Shown here: in pieces, positions 9,712 through 18,360 of the stretch
How positions within the stretch are numbered: the stretch's first letter is position 1
Layout of the letters: every line of letters starts with the position of its first letter
Notes under the pieces: model-generated
Seen by the model: only the letters and a program-made list of their open reading frames with translations
Database searches by the model: none
Told to the model about the DNA's origin: nothing
Assembly (NCBI GenBank): GCA_023336205.1
Contig: JALQCR010000020.1
Location: 1-64,000 of the forward strand
Direction: 5' to 3'
Source: Pseudanabaena sp. Salubria-1
Lineage (GTDB): Bacteria; Cyanobacteriota; Cyanobacteriia; Pseudanabaenales; Pseudanabaenaceae
DNA: 64,000 nucleotides
Program-made: the position numbers and the translations under genes

Positions 9712-11237
9712 CTGGACTTTAGACTAAAAAGAAGAAAAGAAAGGCAGGAAGTGAATGTCACAAACTGCCAAAAGAGCAATGATCAATAAACCAAATTGAC
9801 ATTGACTACTATGATTTTCCAAAAATTACAAGAATTTCGCAAGTCGATATATGAATACCTAGGAACAGGAAAAGATGCAGTATTTGAATTAATGGATGCC
9901 GTCCTGACAAGTCCGAGCATTAGCTCGTATGTGAGTCTGTCAATGAATCCATTATTTCGGCGAAAATGGTCAAGTATTTATGAGGGACTGCGCGATAGCC
10001 GACCAGCAAGAGGAAAGTTGATGAAACTAATGGTGCAAGAGATCCCAACCGAAGAGCAACCTTGTCTGGCTGGAGATAATAGCGTGTGGTTGCGACCAGA
10101 TGCGGAAACGCTGAAGGAAAGAGGATTCCATCATGGCAAAGACGAAAGTATCGGCGTAGGACAAAGCTACAGCACGTTGGCGTGGATTCCCGAAGCAAGT
10201 GGGAGTTGGGCGCTACCGATAAAACATGAGCGGATCACCAGTTTCGAGACTCCTGTGAGTAAAGCTGCCTTCCAACTCAAACAAGTCACAAAGCAGTTAA
10301 GCGTACGCCCCCTAGCTGTCTATGACCGAGGATATGGGAATGCAAGTTTTGTGAAAGCAACAGCGAATATTGAGGCGGATTTATTACTACGTTTGGCATC
10401 TAATCGCTGTGTTTGGGGAGTTCCGTCTGCCTATAGCGGTCGTGGTGCACCTTGTAAACATGGGCATAAATTCAAACTGAATGCCCCAGAAACTTGGGCT
10501 GGGGCAGCCACCACTATAGAAATTACAGACCCAAAAATAGGTCGGGTACGGGTAACTTATTGGCGTGACTTTCATTTCCGTACTTCTCCAGAAAGACCGA
10601 TGCAGATTTTTAGAATTGAGGTGATTGAACCCTTGGGGCGCAACCGTAAGTTTCAGCCCATGTGGTTGGCTTGGTTGGGTAAAACTATGCCTGCTTTGGA
10701 AACTCTTTGGTTAAAATACTTGCGTCGCTTTGCCATAGAGCATTGGTATCGTTTTGCCAAGCAACGGTTACATTGGACTCTGCCCCAGATTACCTCTACT
10801 CAGGCGGCTGAGCGTTGGAGTGCTTTGATGCCTTTAATGACTTGGCAACTTTGGTTCGCTCGTCTCGATTGTGTTGATGCTCCTTTACCTTGGCAGTCTC
10901 CTCAGGATAATCTTGCTCCTGGTCGTGTCGCTCAATCATTTGCGGTAATTATTGCCGCGATTGGTACTCCTGCAATCCCTCCTAAACTACGCGGTAAATC
11001 GCCCGGACGCTCCTTAGGCGATCGCCTTCCTCCTCGTATTCGCTATCCGACTGTTAAAAAACACGCCTCAAAAAGAAAGAAAACTGAAAAGACTCCTCCG
11101 CCAACCCATCCAATTGCCATTTAGGTTCTGCTTCTCTTCTCAATTTTGAGCTGGATTTTGCTATTGCAAGCTCCTGCTCAATTTTCTCGTGTCTTTTGGT
11201 TCCTCTCTCATACCTGCCCATTAGTCCAAACTAAAGT
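9712..11237 (+). mobile_element. 1526-bp DDE insertion sequence, copy 2
   Basis: It is flanked by a 5-bp duplication ATTTA (9707-9711 and 11238-11242) inside hsdM. It has the same length and ends as copy 1 but opposite orientation. The two copies form a 1.5-kb inverted pair around 970 bp. Confidence 0.93.
9811..11124 (+). CDS. DDE transposase of the 1526-bp IS (copy 2)
   Basis: An intact 437-residue transposase, nearly identical to the one at 7329-8642, with the same DNSVWLRPD, VYDRGYG and FAIEHWYRFAK motifs. The start is ATG 9811. Both copies are intact, so either could mobilise the other. The only amino-acid differences seen are three residues in one cluster (WAGAATTIE here). Confidence 0.86.
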   Translation: MIFQKLQEFRKSIYEYLGTGKDAVFELMDAVLTSPSISSYVSLSMNPLFRRKWSSIYEGLRDSRPARGKLMKLMVQEIPTEEQPCLAGDNSVWLRPDAETLKERGFHHGKDESIGVGQSYSTLAWIPEASGSWALPIKHERITSFETPVSKAAFQLKQVTKQLSVRPLAVYDRGYGNASFVKATANIEADLLLRLASNRCVWGVPSAYSGRGAPCKHGHKFKLNAPETWAGAATTIEITDPKIGRVRVTYWRDFHFRTSPERPMQIFRIEVIEPLGRNRKFQPMWLAWLGKTMPALETLWLKYLRRFAIEHWYRFAKQRLHWTLPQITSTQAAERWSALMPLMTWQLWFARLDCVDAPLPWQSPQDNLAPGRVAQSFAVIIAAIGTPAIPPKLRGKSPGRSLGDRLPPRIRYPTVKKHASKRKKTEKTPPPTHPIAI

Positions 11238-11766
11238 ATTTATCAACGCTAGCGAGCACTTTGAAAAAGGCAAGCGCCAAAATCGTCTGCTACCAGAACA
11301 TATCAACACAATCATCGACACCTACCAATTCCGTCGATCACAGGAGTGTTATTCTCGGATTGTAGACATGGAAGAGATTGAAACTAATGGCTACAACCTA
11401 AATATTTCTCGCTATATCAGCACCGCCATAACCGAAGAAGAAGTCGATCTATCAGCAGTGAATTCCTCTCTAGTGGAAGTGAAGCAGAAAATTGATGAAG
11501 CAACCAAAAAGCATAACGAGTTTCTCAAGGTGCTTGGCTTACCACCTTTGCTATGACACATTTATCGGGAGTATAGGTGAAACTGCCTAAATAGCTCCCA
11601 GTAAGACCATTGCACACAAAAAATGTCATAATCTGTGTATCAAGACCGAAAAAGTTTGCTCTAGTCATGACAATTCACGGCATATAGTGGTATATCTCAA
11701 CTATGACAAATTGGTCAGCAAAGAGATGATCAAAATAGTGGCTCCAAAGGTAATGGGTTTAACAGC

Positions 11767-12660
11767 ATGAAACCGTTAAAACTTAGCAGCAGATTTTCGG
11801 GGGCAATTGCCACCAATTTTGTCGCTAGTAGTATTTTTCTAACTTGCCTTGCCTTAACTAACAGCCTCAGTAATCCAGCGATCGCGCAGTCTGTAGGCTC
11901 TCTAACCTGTCAACAACTAACTAATCGCCGTTACGTCGTCATACTGGATCGTCCAGCCAATCAATTACCACAGTTACCAGAATTTCTCGCGATTGCCGCA
12001 GTACCCTGTGGTTATCTCAATTCTTCAATGACTTTTTTTGGTGGGTTTGATAATGCCCAGTCCTCCACATTTCGAGCAAATCAATTACGAGCATTAGGGC
12101 TAGATGCCGTTGTACATTCCTTCTCAGCCAAAGTGAATGATATTCCTGCTAATTTACAAGCTGCCGTAGTTTTAGTGGAACTCAACCAAGAACCAAATAC
12201 GGCAATTCAACAGGCGCAAAGTCTATCTGGAAAGAGCGCAGTTTTAGCTACATTTAACAATCGTTCTGTACTTTTAGTTGCCCCACTATCAAGTCAACAG
12301 AGTGCCAGTGCGATCGCAACAAATCTTCGAGGTCAAGGGCTAGCAGCTCAAGTAATTGGGGCATCTCTGCTTGCTTCTCCATCAACAACAAGTTCTGTGC
12401 CCACAAATTCAGTCCCAAATTCCAACCCAACTTCCACATCAAAACCTACTTCTACTGCTACGATTTATCGCGTGCTAGTTCCCAATGCAAGCGCTAACAC
12501 CTTAAAACAGATACGTGAAATTGCCCCCGATGCTTTTGTGACTATTTTTAAAGGGAAATCCTATATTCAAGTGCGAACTTATACTAACCGTAGCAATGCC
12601 CACCGTGAGCGCGATCGCTTAAATGCTCGATTTGCTGGCACAATTTTGCTTCAAGACTAA
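11767..12660 (+). CDS. Exported SPOR-like domain protein
   Basis: A 297-residue protein. It has a basic N-terminus, a hydrophobic stretch (residues ~14-36) and a likely signal-peptidase site after PAIA (about residue 40), so it is probably periplasmic. The middle repeats a pattern of SPOR-like units (RYVVILDRPANQL, then SAVLATFNNRSVLLVAPL). A Ser/Thr/Pro linker (about residues 205-232) leads to a C-terminal SPOR-like unit (IYRVLVPNAS ... YIQVRTYTNRSNAHRERDRL). SPOR domains bind peptidoglycan lacking stem peptides; here that role is inferred. It is followed by a metallopeptidase gene 17 bp downstream, possibly co-transcribed. No gene symbol can be assigned. Confidence 0.6.
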   Translation: MKPLKLSSRFSGAIATNFVASSIFLTCLALTNSLSNPAIAQSVGSLTCQQLTNRRYVVILDRPANQLPQLPEFLAIAAVPCGYLNSSMTFFGGFDNAQSSTFRANQLRALGLDAVVHSFSAKVNDIPANLQAAVVLVELNQEPNTAIQQAQSLSGKSAVLATFNNRSVLLVAPLSSQQSASAIATNLRGQGLAAQVIGASLLASPSTTSSVPTNSVPNSNPTSTSKPTSTATIYRVLVPNASANTLKQIREIAPDAFVTIFKGKSYIQVRTYTNRSNAHRERDRLNARFAGTILLQD

Positions 12661-12677
12661 AGCTCAAGATTAAACCT

Positions 12678-13436
12678 ATGGCATCTGGTTCTGGTTCTAA
12701 GTCTTTAATTAATGCTGATTTACCAGCCTACACAGTACGTGTAAGCGATCGCGCCAAATCTGTGCGCATTTCTCTTTCTGTAGAAGCTGGTTTAGAAGTC
12801 GTTATCCCTGTTAATTACGATCGCCAGAAAGTTCCTGAGCTTGTCCAAACAAAGCGCGATTGGATTATTCGTAATCAGCTTAAACTCGATCAGCGTGAGG
12901 CTTTTTTTCAGTCACAGGCTCCCCATGAGTTACCTGACAGCATCAATCTGCGAGCTCTAGGCGAAGAATGGCAGATTGAATACCGCCAGACTCCAACTAA
13001 ATCAAGAGCGATCGCGATCCAAGAAAATAAGTCTGAGCTAAAGCTAGTTGTAAATGGCAATATTGCTGATGTTGAAGCTTGCAAATTTTTCCTGAAGCAA
13101 TGGCTAATGCAAAAGGCAGAAAAACATTTGTTTAGTTGGCTACGCAAAGTCAGCGATCGCGCTAAGTTGCCCTATCGCACTACAGCAGTAAGAAGTCAAA
13201 AGACTTTATGGGGTAGCTGTTCTGGCAACCGCAATATCAGCCTCAACTACAAGTTACTATTCCTCGAAACCAATGTAGTTGAATATGTATTGATCCATGA
13301 GCTTTGCCACACGATTCATATGAATCATTCAGATAAATTCTGGAAATTAGTCAGTAAGTTTGAACCAAATTACAAAATCTTAGATAAATCTCTTAACCAC
13401 GCATGGCAAGTTATCCCAGCATGGCTTGACTTTTAA
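12678..13436 (+). CDS. YgjP-like (DUF45, SprT-fold) zinc metallopeptidase
   Basis: A 252-residue protein of the YgjP/DUF45 family. The zinc site is HELCHTIHMNHSDKFW at about residues 210-225: two His in HELCH, with NHS-FW downstream as in the family. The upstream segment SQKTLWGSCS and the start VRVSDRAKSVRISLSVE are also family-typical. It is probably a cytosolic metal-dependent hydrolase of unknown substrate. It lies 17 bp after the SPOR-like gene. Length is normal for the family. Confidence 0.85.
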   Translation: MASGSGSKSLINADLPAYTVRVSDRAKSVRISLSVEAGLEVVIPVNYDRQKVPELVQTKRDWIIRNQLKLDQREAFFQSQAPHELPDSINLRALGEEWQIEYRQTPTKSRAIAIQENKSELKLVVNGNIADVEACKFFLKQWLMQKAEKHLFSWLRKVSDRAKLPYRTTAVRSQKTLWGSCSGNRNISLNYKLLFLETNVVEYVLIHELCHTIHMNHSDKFWKLVSKFEPNYKILDKSLNHAWQVIPAWLDF

Positions 13437-13577
13437 GTGATGTTGGGGCGCTATGCGCCTCAATATCACTCAAATATCTTCAAAATATTTTTTAAAATTA
13501 CTGAATTTTTAAGCCTCATCCTTTGGAGAGATTTTCTATCAATTTCCTACTACAGCACTTTGCACTCAATACCAAAC

Positions 13578-13628
13578 CCAGAAAAGTTATGAAAGTGTTG
13601 CGTTGCAACACTTTCATAACTTTTCTGG
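13578..13628. repeat. Perfect palindrome, 24-bp arms, GTT loop
   Basis: The arms begin CCAGAAAAGTTATGAAAG and close on TTGC-GTT-GCAA. It contains the GTGTTGC/GCAACAC core also seen at 37605-37621. Confidence 0.9.
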
Positions 13629-13751
13629 TAGATCGTTTGGTCGTTAATTGCTGTAACTAGTTTGTGATGAAAATAGCTGCTAGAAAGTGTCGCACCAATG
13701 GCAAATAGAGGATTTAACAGACACTTAAAACTTTTCTTTAGGCGAGGTTGA

Positions 13752-13767
13752 TGTGAGCTAACTCACA
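13752..13767. promoter_or_regulatory. Perfect CRP-type palindrome TGTGA-N6-TCACA
   Basis: The sequence TGTGAGCTAACTCACA matches the CRP/SYCRP1 consensus at all ten fixed positions. It lies 86 bp upstream of the DUF3352 start codon in intergenic DNA, a plausible activator position. Binding is inferred. Confidence 0.65.
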
Positions 13768-13853
13768 ATATATGAGTGAATCGGGTCTATAGGTAGCTCT
13801 AAGTTAAGCCCTATACTGTCATATTGAAATTTACAAGTGTGAGGTATGCATTT

Positions 13854-15596
13854 ATGACTGAAACAAAACCAAATTTATTACCAATTATTGGTGGCGCAGC
13901 TGTAGTAGTTGCTGGGGGCATAGGCGCTTATTTCTTTCTCAATAAGCCAGCTATTCCTCCTATAGGTAGTAGCACTGCGGGAACATTGGCGGTCGTGCCT
14001 AAACAGTCATTGGTAGCAGTTTCTATATCAACCGACAGTGCAGCTCTCTCCAAAATTGAACAGTTCCTGTCTCCTGAAACTAAAAAGCTTTACGACAAAG
14101 CGATCGCTGATGCCAAGAAAGGACTGGCTTCAAGTGACTATGATTACGAAAAAGATGTAAAGCCTTGGATCGGCAAAAGTGTAACTATCGCTATTTTGCC
14201 TTCTGGAAAAACTGCTAGCTTATTACCTAGCAAATCACAAGCATCCATTCAAAATCGCTATGTCCCTATGAGCGATACAGGCTCAATTCAGTTTGTTCAG
14301 GACAAAGACGCTCCTAAAGCCAAGGCAGAACCAAATGGACTGATCGTAATTGAAGTCAAAGACAAGGCTGGTGCTGAGAAGTTTTTGACTGACAAGGTGA
14401 AGGCTAAAGCAGGCGGCAAAGAAACTAAATCTGATTACAAAGGCGTACAAATTACACAATATGGGGAAGGTGCTAAGGCTGGCAAAACTGCCATGGTTGG
14501 CGACTTCTTAATCCTTAGTCCTCGTGAAGAGGACGTTAAAATGGCGATCGACACCTTTAAGGGTGAGGCTTCGTTAGCAAGTGCCGCAAGTGTCAACGAT
14601 CTGAAGATCCAAAATCCTGTTGTCCAATTTTATATCCCCAACTTTGGTGGATCGATTGCTGAGCTTGCCGCATTAAATCCTGAAGCAGAGACAATTCCCC
14701 CAGAGACTTTGGCTCAGTTGAAACAGATTAAATCTGTCAATATGGGTTTTGGCATCGATGATGCAGGCATTCGCTTTAAAGCAACTGGTAAGTTTGATCC
14801 TGCTGCCATTGCTGCTCTCAAGAACTCACCAAATAAGGTTATTAGTCAAATTCCTGCCCAAGCATTTATGTTAACTACTGGGTTTAACATTAAGAATTCA
14901 TGGGAGCAATTTGTCAAGTCAGCCGATAATACGCCTGAAGTCAAGAAGGGTATCGACGAAGTTAGAGCGCAACTGAAGTCTTCTCCCTTGGCGATCGATC
15001 TTGATAAGGATATCTTTGGTTGGATGGACGGTGAATTTGCTTTCACTGCTGTATCTGGAAAGCCAGAAGGAATTTTGGCTCAATCCCAAGGGCTTGCACC
15101 TCTATTAATGCTACAAACCACAAACCGTGCTGCTGCTGAATCCTTGTTTAAGAAACTGGATGATTTTGCATCCAAGAATGGTGCAACGGTAGCCAAAAAA
15201 GATGTCGGTGGAGTATCAGTTACAGAATGGTCTGCGGCTGGAGCTGGTGCGATCATTTCTCACGGATGGAGCCAACAAGACACAATCTTCATTACTGCAT
15301 CTCCCATTGTGTCTCTCTTCGTTCCGAAGCCTGCAACTGCGATCGATGCTGATGCTACCTTCAAGTCCGTAGTTAGCACTCTACCTACTAGCAATGTTGG
15401 GTACTTCTACATTGATGCCGATCGCGCTTGGAGTATTTTCCAAACCTTCATCCCCCCTGCCGAGAAAGCAAAAACTCCCCCTGAGGCGAAAGCTTTGATT
15501 GAATCTATCCGTGGCTTAGCGGGAACTGCGGTTTATCCTAACGCAGATACTGCTGAAGTCGAAGTAATTTTAGCTCTAAAAAAAGGCGGTAAGTAA
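13854..15596 (+). CDS. DUF3352 membrane-anchored protein
   Basis: A 580-residue protein of the cyanobacterial DUF3352 family. An N-terminal membrane anchor (PIIGGAAVVVAGGIGAYFFL, residues ~8-28) is followed by a large extracytoplasmic region. That region has repeated LVAVSIS..., FMLTTGFN and GYFYIDADRA strands and ends VEVILALKKGGK. The function of the family is not known. ATG 13854 is chosen because homologous text starts METKPN-like right before the anchor; the frame is open from a TTG 30 bp upstream. A CRP-type site lies 86 bp upstream and a strong hairpin terminator follows at 15624-15665. It is monocistronic. Confidence 0.8.
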   Translation: MTETKPNLLPIIGGAAVVVAGGIGAYFFLNKPAIPPIGSSTAGTLAVVPKQSLVAVSISTDSAALSKIEQFLSPETKKLYDKAIADAKKGLASSDYDYEKDVKPWIGKSVTIAILPSGKTASLLPSKSQASIQNRYVPMSDTGSIQFVQDKDAPKAKAEPNGLIVIEVKDKAGAEKFLTDKVKAKAGGKETKSDYKGVQITQYGEGAKAGKTAMVGDFLILSPREEDVKMAIDTFKGEASLASAASVNDLKIQNPVVQFYIPNFGGSIAELAALNPEAETIPPETLAQLKQIKSVNMGFGIDDAGIRFKATGKFDPAAIAALKNSPNKVISQIPAQAFMLTTGFNIKNSWEQFVKSADNTPEVKKGIDEVRAQLKSSPLAIDLDKDIFGWMDGEFAFTAVSGKPEGILAQSQGLAPLLMLQTTNRAAAESLFKKLDDFASKNGATVAKKDVGGVSVTEWSAAGAGAIISHGWSQQDTIFITASPIVSLFVPKPATAIDADATFKSVVSTLPTSNVGYFYIDADRAWSIFQTFIPPAEKAKTPPEAKALIESIRGLAGTAVYPNADTAEVEVILALKKGGK

Positions 15597-15623
15597 ATAA
15601 AGCGATCGCGCTTTATTCATAAT

Positions 15624-15665
15624 AAAAAACGTAGTGGCAATTCATGAATTGCCACTACGTTTTTT
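15624..15665. terminator. Bidirectional hairpin terminator
   Basis: A 21-bp-arm perfect palindrome centred on AATTCATGAATT and bounded by A-run and T-run. It sits between the DUF3352 gene and hxlR, which converge here. Confidence 0.88.
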
Positions 15666-15705
15666 TGACGCACTCAAGTGAAAACTGCACATAGTGCGTC
15701 TTTTT

Positions 15706-16086
15706 TTATTGCTGCTCTAAATATTTTTTGCCCCAAAAATGCATCGCATCTAATACAGGTTGTAAGGTTTTACCTAATGGCGTTAGAGAATACTCAACTT
15801 TTGGTGGAACTTGCGTGTAGATCTCTCGATGTATTAGCCCATCTCGCTCCATTTCTCGCAATTGCTGAGTCAGCATTTTTTGAGTAATACCATGCAAACT
15901 ACGATGCAACTCTCCAAAGCGCCTCGTGCCATTAAACAGTTCATGCAAAATTAAAACTTTCCACCTGCCACCGATCGCTTCGAGAGTAGCCTCAACAGGG
16001 CAGCTAGAACGATCGCTCTGGTAGGAAGCACTACAATCCACTTCAGGCAAAGGATTAATGATAAAAGTGTCAGAATATTTTTCCAT
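15706..16086 (-). CDS. HxlR-family transcriptional regulator
   Basis: A 126-residue winged-helix regulator. Family hallmarks are a Cys near the N-terminus (SSCPVEATLEAIGGRWKVLIL), the recognition segment FGELHRSLHGITQKMLTQQLREMERDGLI, and the wing VPPKVEYSLTPLGKTL. The conserved Cys suggests thiol-based redox or electrophile sensing, as known for some HxlR proteins. It is divergent from the CDGSH and pirin genes, with an operator-like inverted repeat in the 104-bp gap, so it probably controls them and itself. Confidence 0.88.
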   Translation of the reverse strand: MEKYSDTFIINPLPEVDCSASYQSDRSSCPVEATLEAIGGRWKVLILHELFNGTRRFGELHRSLHGITQKMLTQQLREMERDGLIHREIYTQVPPKVEYSLTPLGKTLQPVLDAMHFWGKKYLEQQ

Positions 16087-16093
16087 AGTATCT

Positions 16094-16135
16094 TTTTAGT
16101 ATGTACCTTACAAAAAAGTGCATACTTTACTAAAA
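16094..16135. promoter_or_regulatory. Operator-like inverted repeats before hxlR and the CDGSH gene
   Basis: Two overlapping inverted pairs are visible: AGTATG (16098-16103) with CATACT (16121-16126), and TTTTAGTA with TACTAAAA (ending 16135). They lie directly upstream of hxlR, as expected for autoregulation. Inferred, not tested. Confidence 0.5.
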
Positions 16136-16190
16136 GAGTGCATAGCAATTATATTTGATTTGTCAGTAACCAACGCATTTGGAAAAAATA

Positions 16191-16427
16191 ATGAGTGAAC
16201 CGAAGATTGTTGACAAGAAACCTGTTGTCTTGGAATTAGAACCCAAAACTTATTACTGGTGTACCTGCGGAGAATCTACCAATCAACCATATTGTAATGG
16301 CGCACATAAAGGAACAGAATTTACACCTCTTGCCTTTGAAGTGACCGAAACTAAGAAAGTTGCACTTTGTCTATGCAAACATACAGGCAATGCTCCATTC
16401 TGTGATGGAGCGCATACAAAACTTTAA
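16191..16427 (+). CDS. CDGSH iron-sulfur domain protein (two CDGSH motifs)
   Basis: A 78-residue protein with two CDGSH-type motifs: WCTCGES-NQPYCNGAHKG and LCLCKHTGNAPFCDGAHTKL. Each has the C-x-C...C-G-H ligand pattern that binds a [2Fe-2S] cluster through three Cys and one His. Tandem-motif members are soluble electron-transfer or cluster-donor proteins. The start is ATG 16191; a TTG four codons earlier is unlikely. The neighbours, an HxlR regulator and a pirin, suggest an oxidative or electrophile stress response. A palindrome begins at the base after the stop codon. Confidence 0.88.
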   Translation: MSEPKIVDKKPVVLELEPKTYYWCTCGESTNQPYCNGAHKGTEFTPLAFEVTETKKVALCLCKHTGNAPFCDGAHTKL

Positions 16428-16466
16428 TTCATAATTTGCAGTGCCTTTGGCGCTGCAAATTATGAA
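16428..16466. repeat. Palindrome directly after the CDGSH stop codon, 18-bp arms, TTT loop
   Basis: The arms are TTCATAATTTGCAGTGCC and its near-perfect complement (one G-T pair), with core GCC-TTT-GGC. No T-run follows, so terminator function is uncertain. Confidence 0.75.
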
Positions 16467-16490
16467 AAACAACTACCAGAGATAAAAATT

Positions 16491-17189
16491 ATGTTGACTA
16501 TTCGTAAATCAGAAGAAAGAGGACATGCCAATCACGGTTGGCTCGATAGCTATCACACCTTCTCCTTCGCTAACTATTACGATCCGCAGCATATGGCTTT
16601 TCGCTCATTGCGGGTAATTAATCAAGATCAGATTGCTGGTGGCAAAGGATTTGGAACACATCCCCATCGCGATATGGAAATTATTACTTACATGCTTGAT
16701 GGGGCTTTAGAGCATAAAGACAGCATGGGCAACGGCTCAGTTATTCATGTTGGCGATGTGCAAAGAATGAGTGCAGGCACTGGAATCACCCATAGTGAGT
16801 TTAATCCTTCGGCAACGGAATCAGCCCATTTATTACAAATATGGATTCTGCCAAATCAAGAAAACGTAAAGCCAAGTTATGAACAAATCTCTTTCGCACG
16901 GGAGGAAAAGCTTAACCAATTGCGGTTGATAGCTTCTCCTGATGGGCGCGATCGCTCAGTCACAATTTATCAAGATGCCTATATTTATGCTTCTATTCTC
17001 GAAGATAGCGCTGAGGTAACACATACAATAAGTCAAAATCGCTATGCATGGATACAGGTCGCCAGAGGCTCTGTATTAATAGGCGATCGCTTGCTAAAAG
17101 CTGGTGATGCTATTTCTAGCGATCAGGTTGGCGATTTGCAATTGACTGGCAAAGGAAATGTCGAAATTCTAGTTTTTGATCTGGCTTAA
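16491..17189 (+). CDS. Pirin-family protein (YhhW-type quercetinase-like)
   Basis: A 232-residue bicupin of the pirin family. The first cupin carries the metal-binding set GTHPHRDMEIITYMLDGALEHKDS (His-x-His ... Glu/His) and HSEFNPS. The second cupin is degenerate. The signature start RKSEERGHANHGWLDSYHTFSFANYYDP is family-typical, written here in parts. Relatives show quercetin 2,3-dioxygenase activity or redox-sensing roles; the physiological substrate here is unknown. It is downstream of the CDGSH gene and probably in the HxlR-controlled unit. Confidence 0.9.
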   Translation: MLTIRKSEERGHANHGWLDSYHTFSFANYYDPQHMAFRSLRVINQDQIAGGKGFGTHPHRDMEIITYMLDGALEHKDSMGNGSVIHVGDVQRMSAGTGITHSEFNPSATESAHLLQIWILPNQENVKPSYEQISFAREEKLNQLRLIASPDGRDRSVTIYQDAYIYASILEDSAEVTHTISQNRYAWIQVARGSVLIGDRLLKAGDAISSDQVGDLQLTGKGNVEILVFDLA

Positions 17190-17213
17190 TTTCCTTGCCC
17201 AATCCAAACCAAA

Positions 17214-17250
17214 AAGAGGAGTGATGGCATAACCCGCCGTCACTCCTCTT
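17214..17250. terminator. Hairpin between pirin and VanW genes
   Basis: AAGAGGAGTGA pairs with TCACTCCTCTT across a GC-rich loop. The genes converge here, so it can serve both. Confidence 0.78.
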
Positions 17251-18040
17251 AAGACTTTATGCATGGCCGATAACAGCTAACAGCCTCGTAATCACGTTGC
17301 CATGTAGATGATTGCTCTAATTCACTTTTGATATAGCGCGAAGTTTTGACAATCCAACCTGATAGATATTGAACATCTGGTGCTTCTATCTGATGAACTA
17401 TTTTTGATTCCACCTTTATCTGCCAAGGTTTTGGGGCATTACCCCAAACACTGGACTCAACTTTGTTTTCCTTTTCTAGTACTTGAAAGCGCATTTGTAA
17501 AGGAATTTGACTATGGTTGCGAACGATTAAATCCTTATATCCATTAGCTACCGCCGCATCTTGTCCTAACTCATAAAATCTTGATTCTCCATAGGCATCG
17601 ATACTGTGGCAATGTCGTTCTAAAATCTCGCATCCTGCATAAAGCAAAGTATTAAAAATATTAGTGGCAACTAGACACAATCCTCCGCCCACATCGGTTA
17701 GCACCTGACCACGGACAAATACTGGAGCTTCCCGAAACCCATTAGTTTTAGTCGGTTCACCTATGCGATCGCTAAAGCAAAAAATCTTTTGTGGAGCAAT
17801 GTTAAGACAATTTAACTTTTGAGCAGCAAGTTGTAAGTTCCAAATCCGATTAGCTCGAATTTCTGGTGTGCCACGATCAGGGATTGGAGTAATGAACTCA
17901 GTCCATTTATGAAAGTAGCGATCGCTATGATCGGGATTTTGCTGATTAGCATAATGGAATGGATATCCTTTGGCTAAAGCTTTTGCATATTTAAGACTAT
18001 TACGGATTGGTCTTTTGAAATCTTGCCAGATGTGATTCAT
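17249..18040 (-). CDS. VanW-family protein
   Basis: A 263-residue protein with the VanW domain. Recognisable segments are NRIWNLQLAAQKLN, FSDRIGEPTKTNGFREAPVFVRG, and the core DVGGGLCLVATNIFNTLLYAGCEILERHCHS with the conserved GGGLC motif. VanW proteins accompany vancomycin-resistance clusters and also occur widely elsewhere; their biochemical role is unclear. There is no signal peptide or clear membrane segment. It converges on the pirin gene. Confidence 0.85.
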   Translation of the reverse strand: MNHIWQDFKRPIRNSLKYAKALAKGYPFHYANQQNPDHSDRYFHKWTEFITPIPDRGTPEIRANRIWNLQLAAQKLNCLNIAPQKIFCFSDRIGEPTKTNGFREAPVFVRGQVLTDVGGGLCLVATNIFNTLLYAGCEILERHCHSIDAYGESRFYELGQDAAVANGYKDLIVRNHSQIPLQMRFQVLEKENKVESSVWGNAPKPWQIKVESKIVHQIEAPDVQYLSGWIVKTSRYIKSELEQSSTWQRDYEAVSCYRPCIKS

Positions 18041-18140
18041 AACTCTTTGGCTTTGAGTTTTTGTTTCCTGAATTAATTTTCACATAAAACCTATCAAAAT
18101 CCAAAAATAGAAATATTACCAAAAGACTGTGGGTCGTCGC

Positions 18141-18360
18141 CAGGGCAACCGCACACGTTTCTGAATAATTTATAAGTAGACTGTAAACGCTTGTTAGGTA
18201 AAGGTTTCAATCAAAATGAATACAAAACAGGAAATTCTTTCAAAATCTATCAATTGTGTATTTATTGTGAAACTTGCGATCTCAAAATTCTAGAATCAAG
18301 CAATCTCGATCTAAGAAATGGATTTTACCAAAATATTCAGAAACGTGTGCGGTTGCCCTA
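18141..18360. mobile_element. MITE-like element, 26-bp TIRs, 10-bp target duplication
   Basis: Perfect 26-bp inverted arms at 18142-18167 and 18334-18359 (beginning AGGGCAACCGCACACG). The element is bracketed by the direct repeat GGGTCGTCGC at 18131-18140 and 18361-18370. The 166-bp interior has no open frame. The size, TIRs and long duplication fit a non-autonomous IS4-like element; the parent is not in this window. Confidence 0.85.

Larger units (their letters stand above)
5935..11556 (+). pseudogene. hsdM: Type I methyltransferase subunit split by insertion sequences
   Basis: Adenine-N6 methyltransferase subunit in three pieces: 5935-6977, 9335-9711 and 11243-11556. Removing the insertions and one copy of each target duplication (CTAAAAGA and ATTTA) restores a single 578-codon frame. 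Junctions then read EMLKEANP and DDVLFINASE, as expected for HsdM. Domains are an N-terminal HsdM_N helical region, motif I DFACGSGSLL (about 6772), catalytic NPPF (about 9383) and a C-terminal helical tail ending LGLPPLL. The first break falls between motif I and NPPF, so no piece should be catalytic. The gene also carries a 133-bp palindromic repeat in frame at 6126-6258, between ELGSDYPD and TPLSIWYDQNPDD. Confidence 0.93.
13437..13853. other. Intergenic region with hairpin and CRP-like site
   Basis: About 400 bp without a gene. It holds a 24-bp-arm perfect hairpin (13578-13628) and a perfect TGTGA-N6-TCACA palindrome (13752-13767) before the DUF3352 gene. I see no tRNA or ORF. Confidence 0.7.

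Noticed and set aside
9417..9722. A separate plus-strand gene resembling a methyltransferase
   Set aside because: It is the middle piece of split hsdM; its end codons come from the IS.
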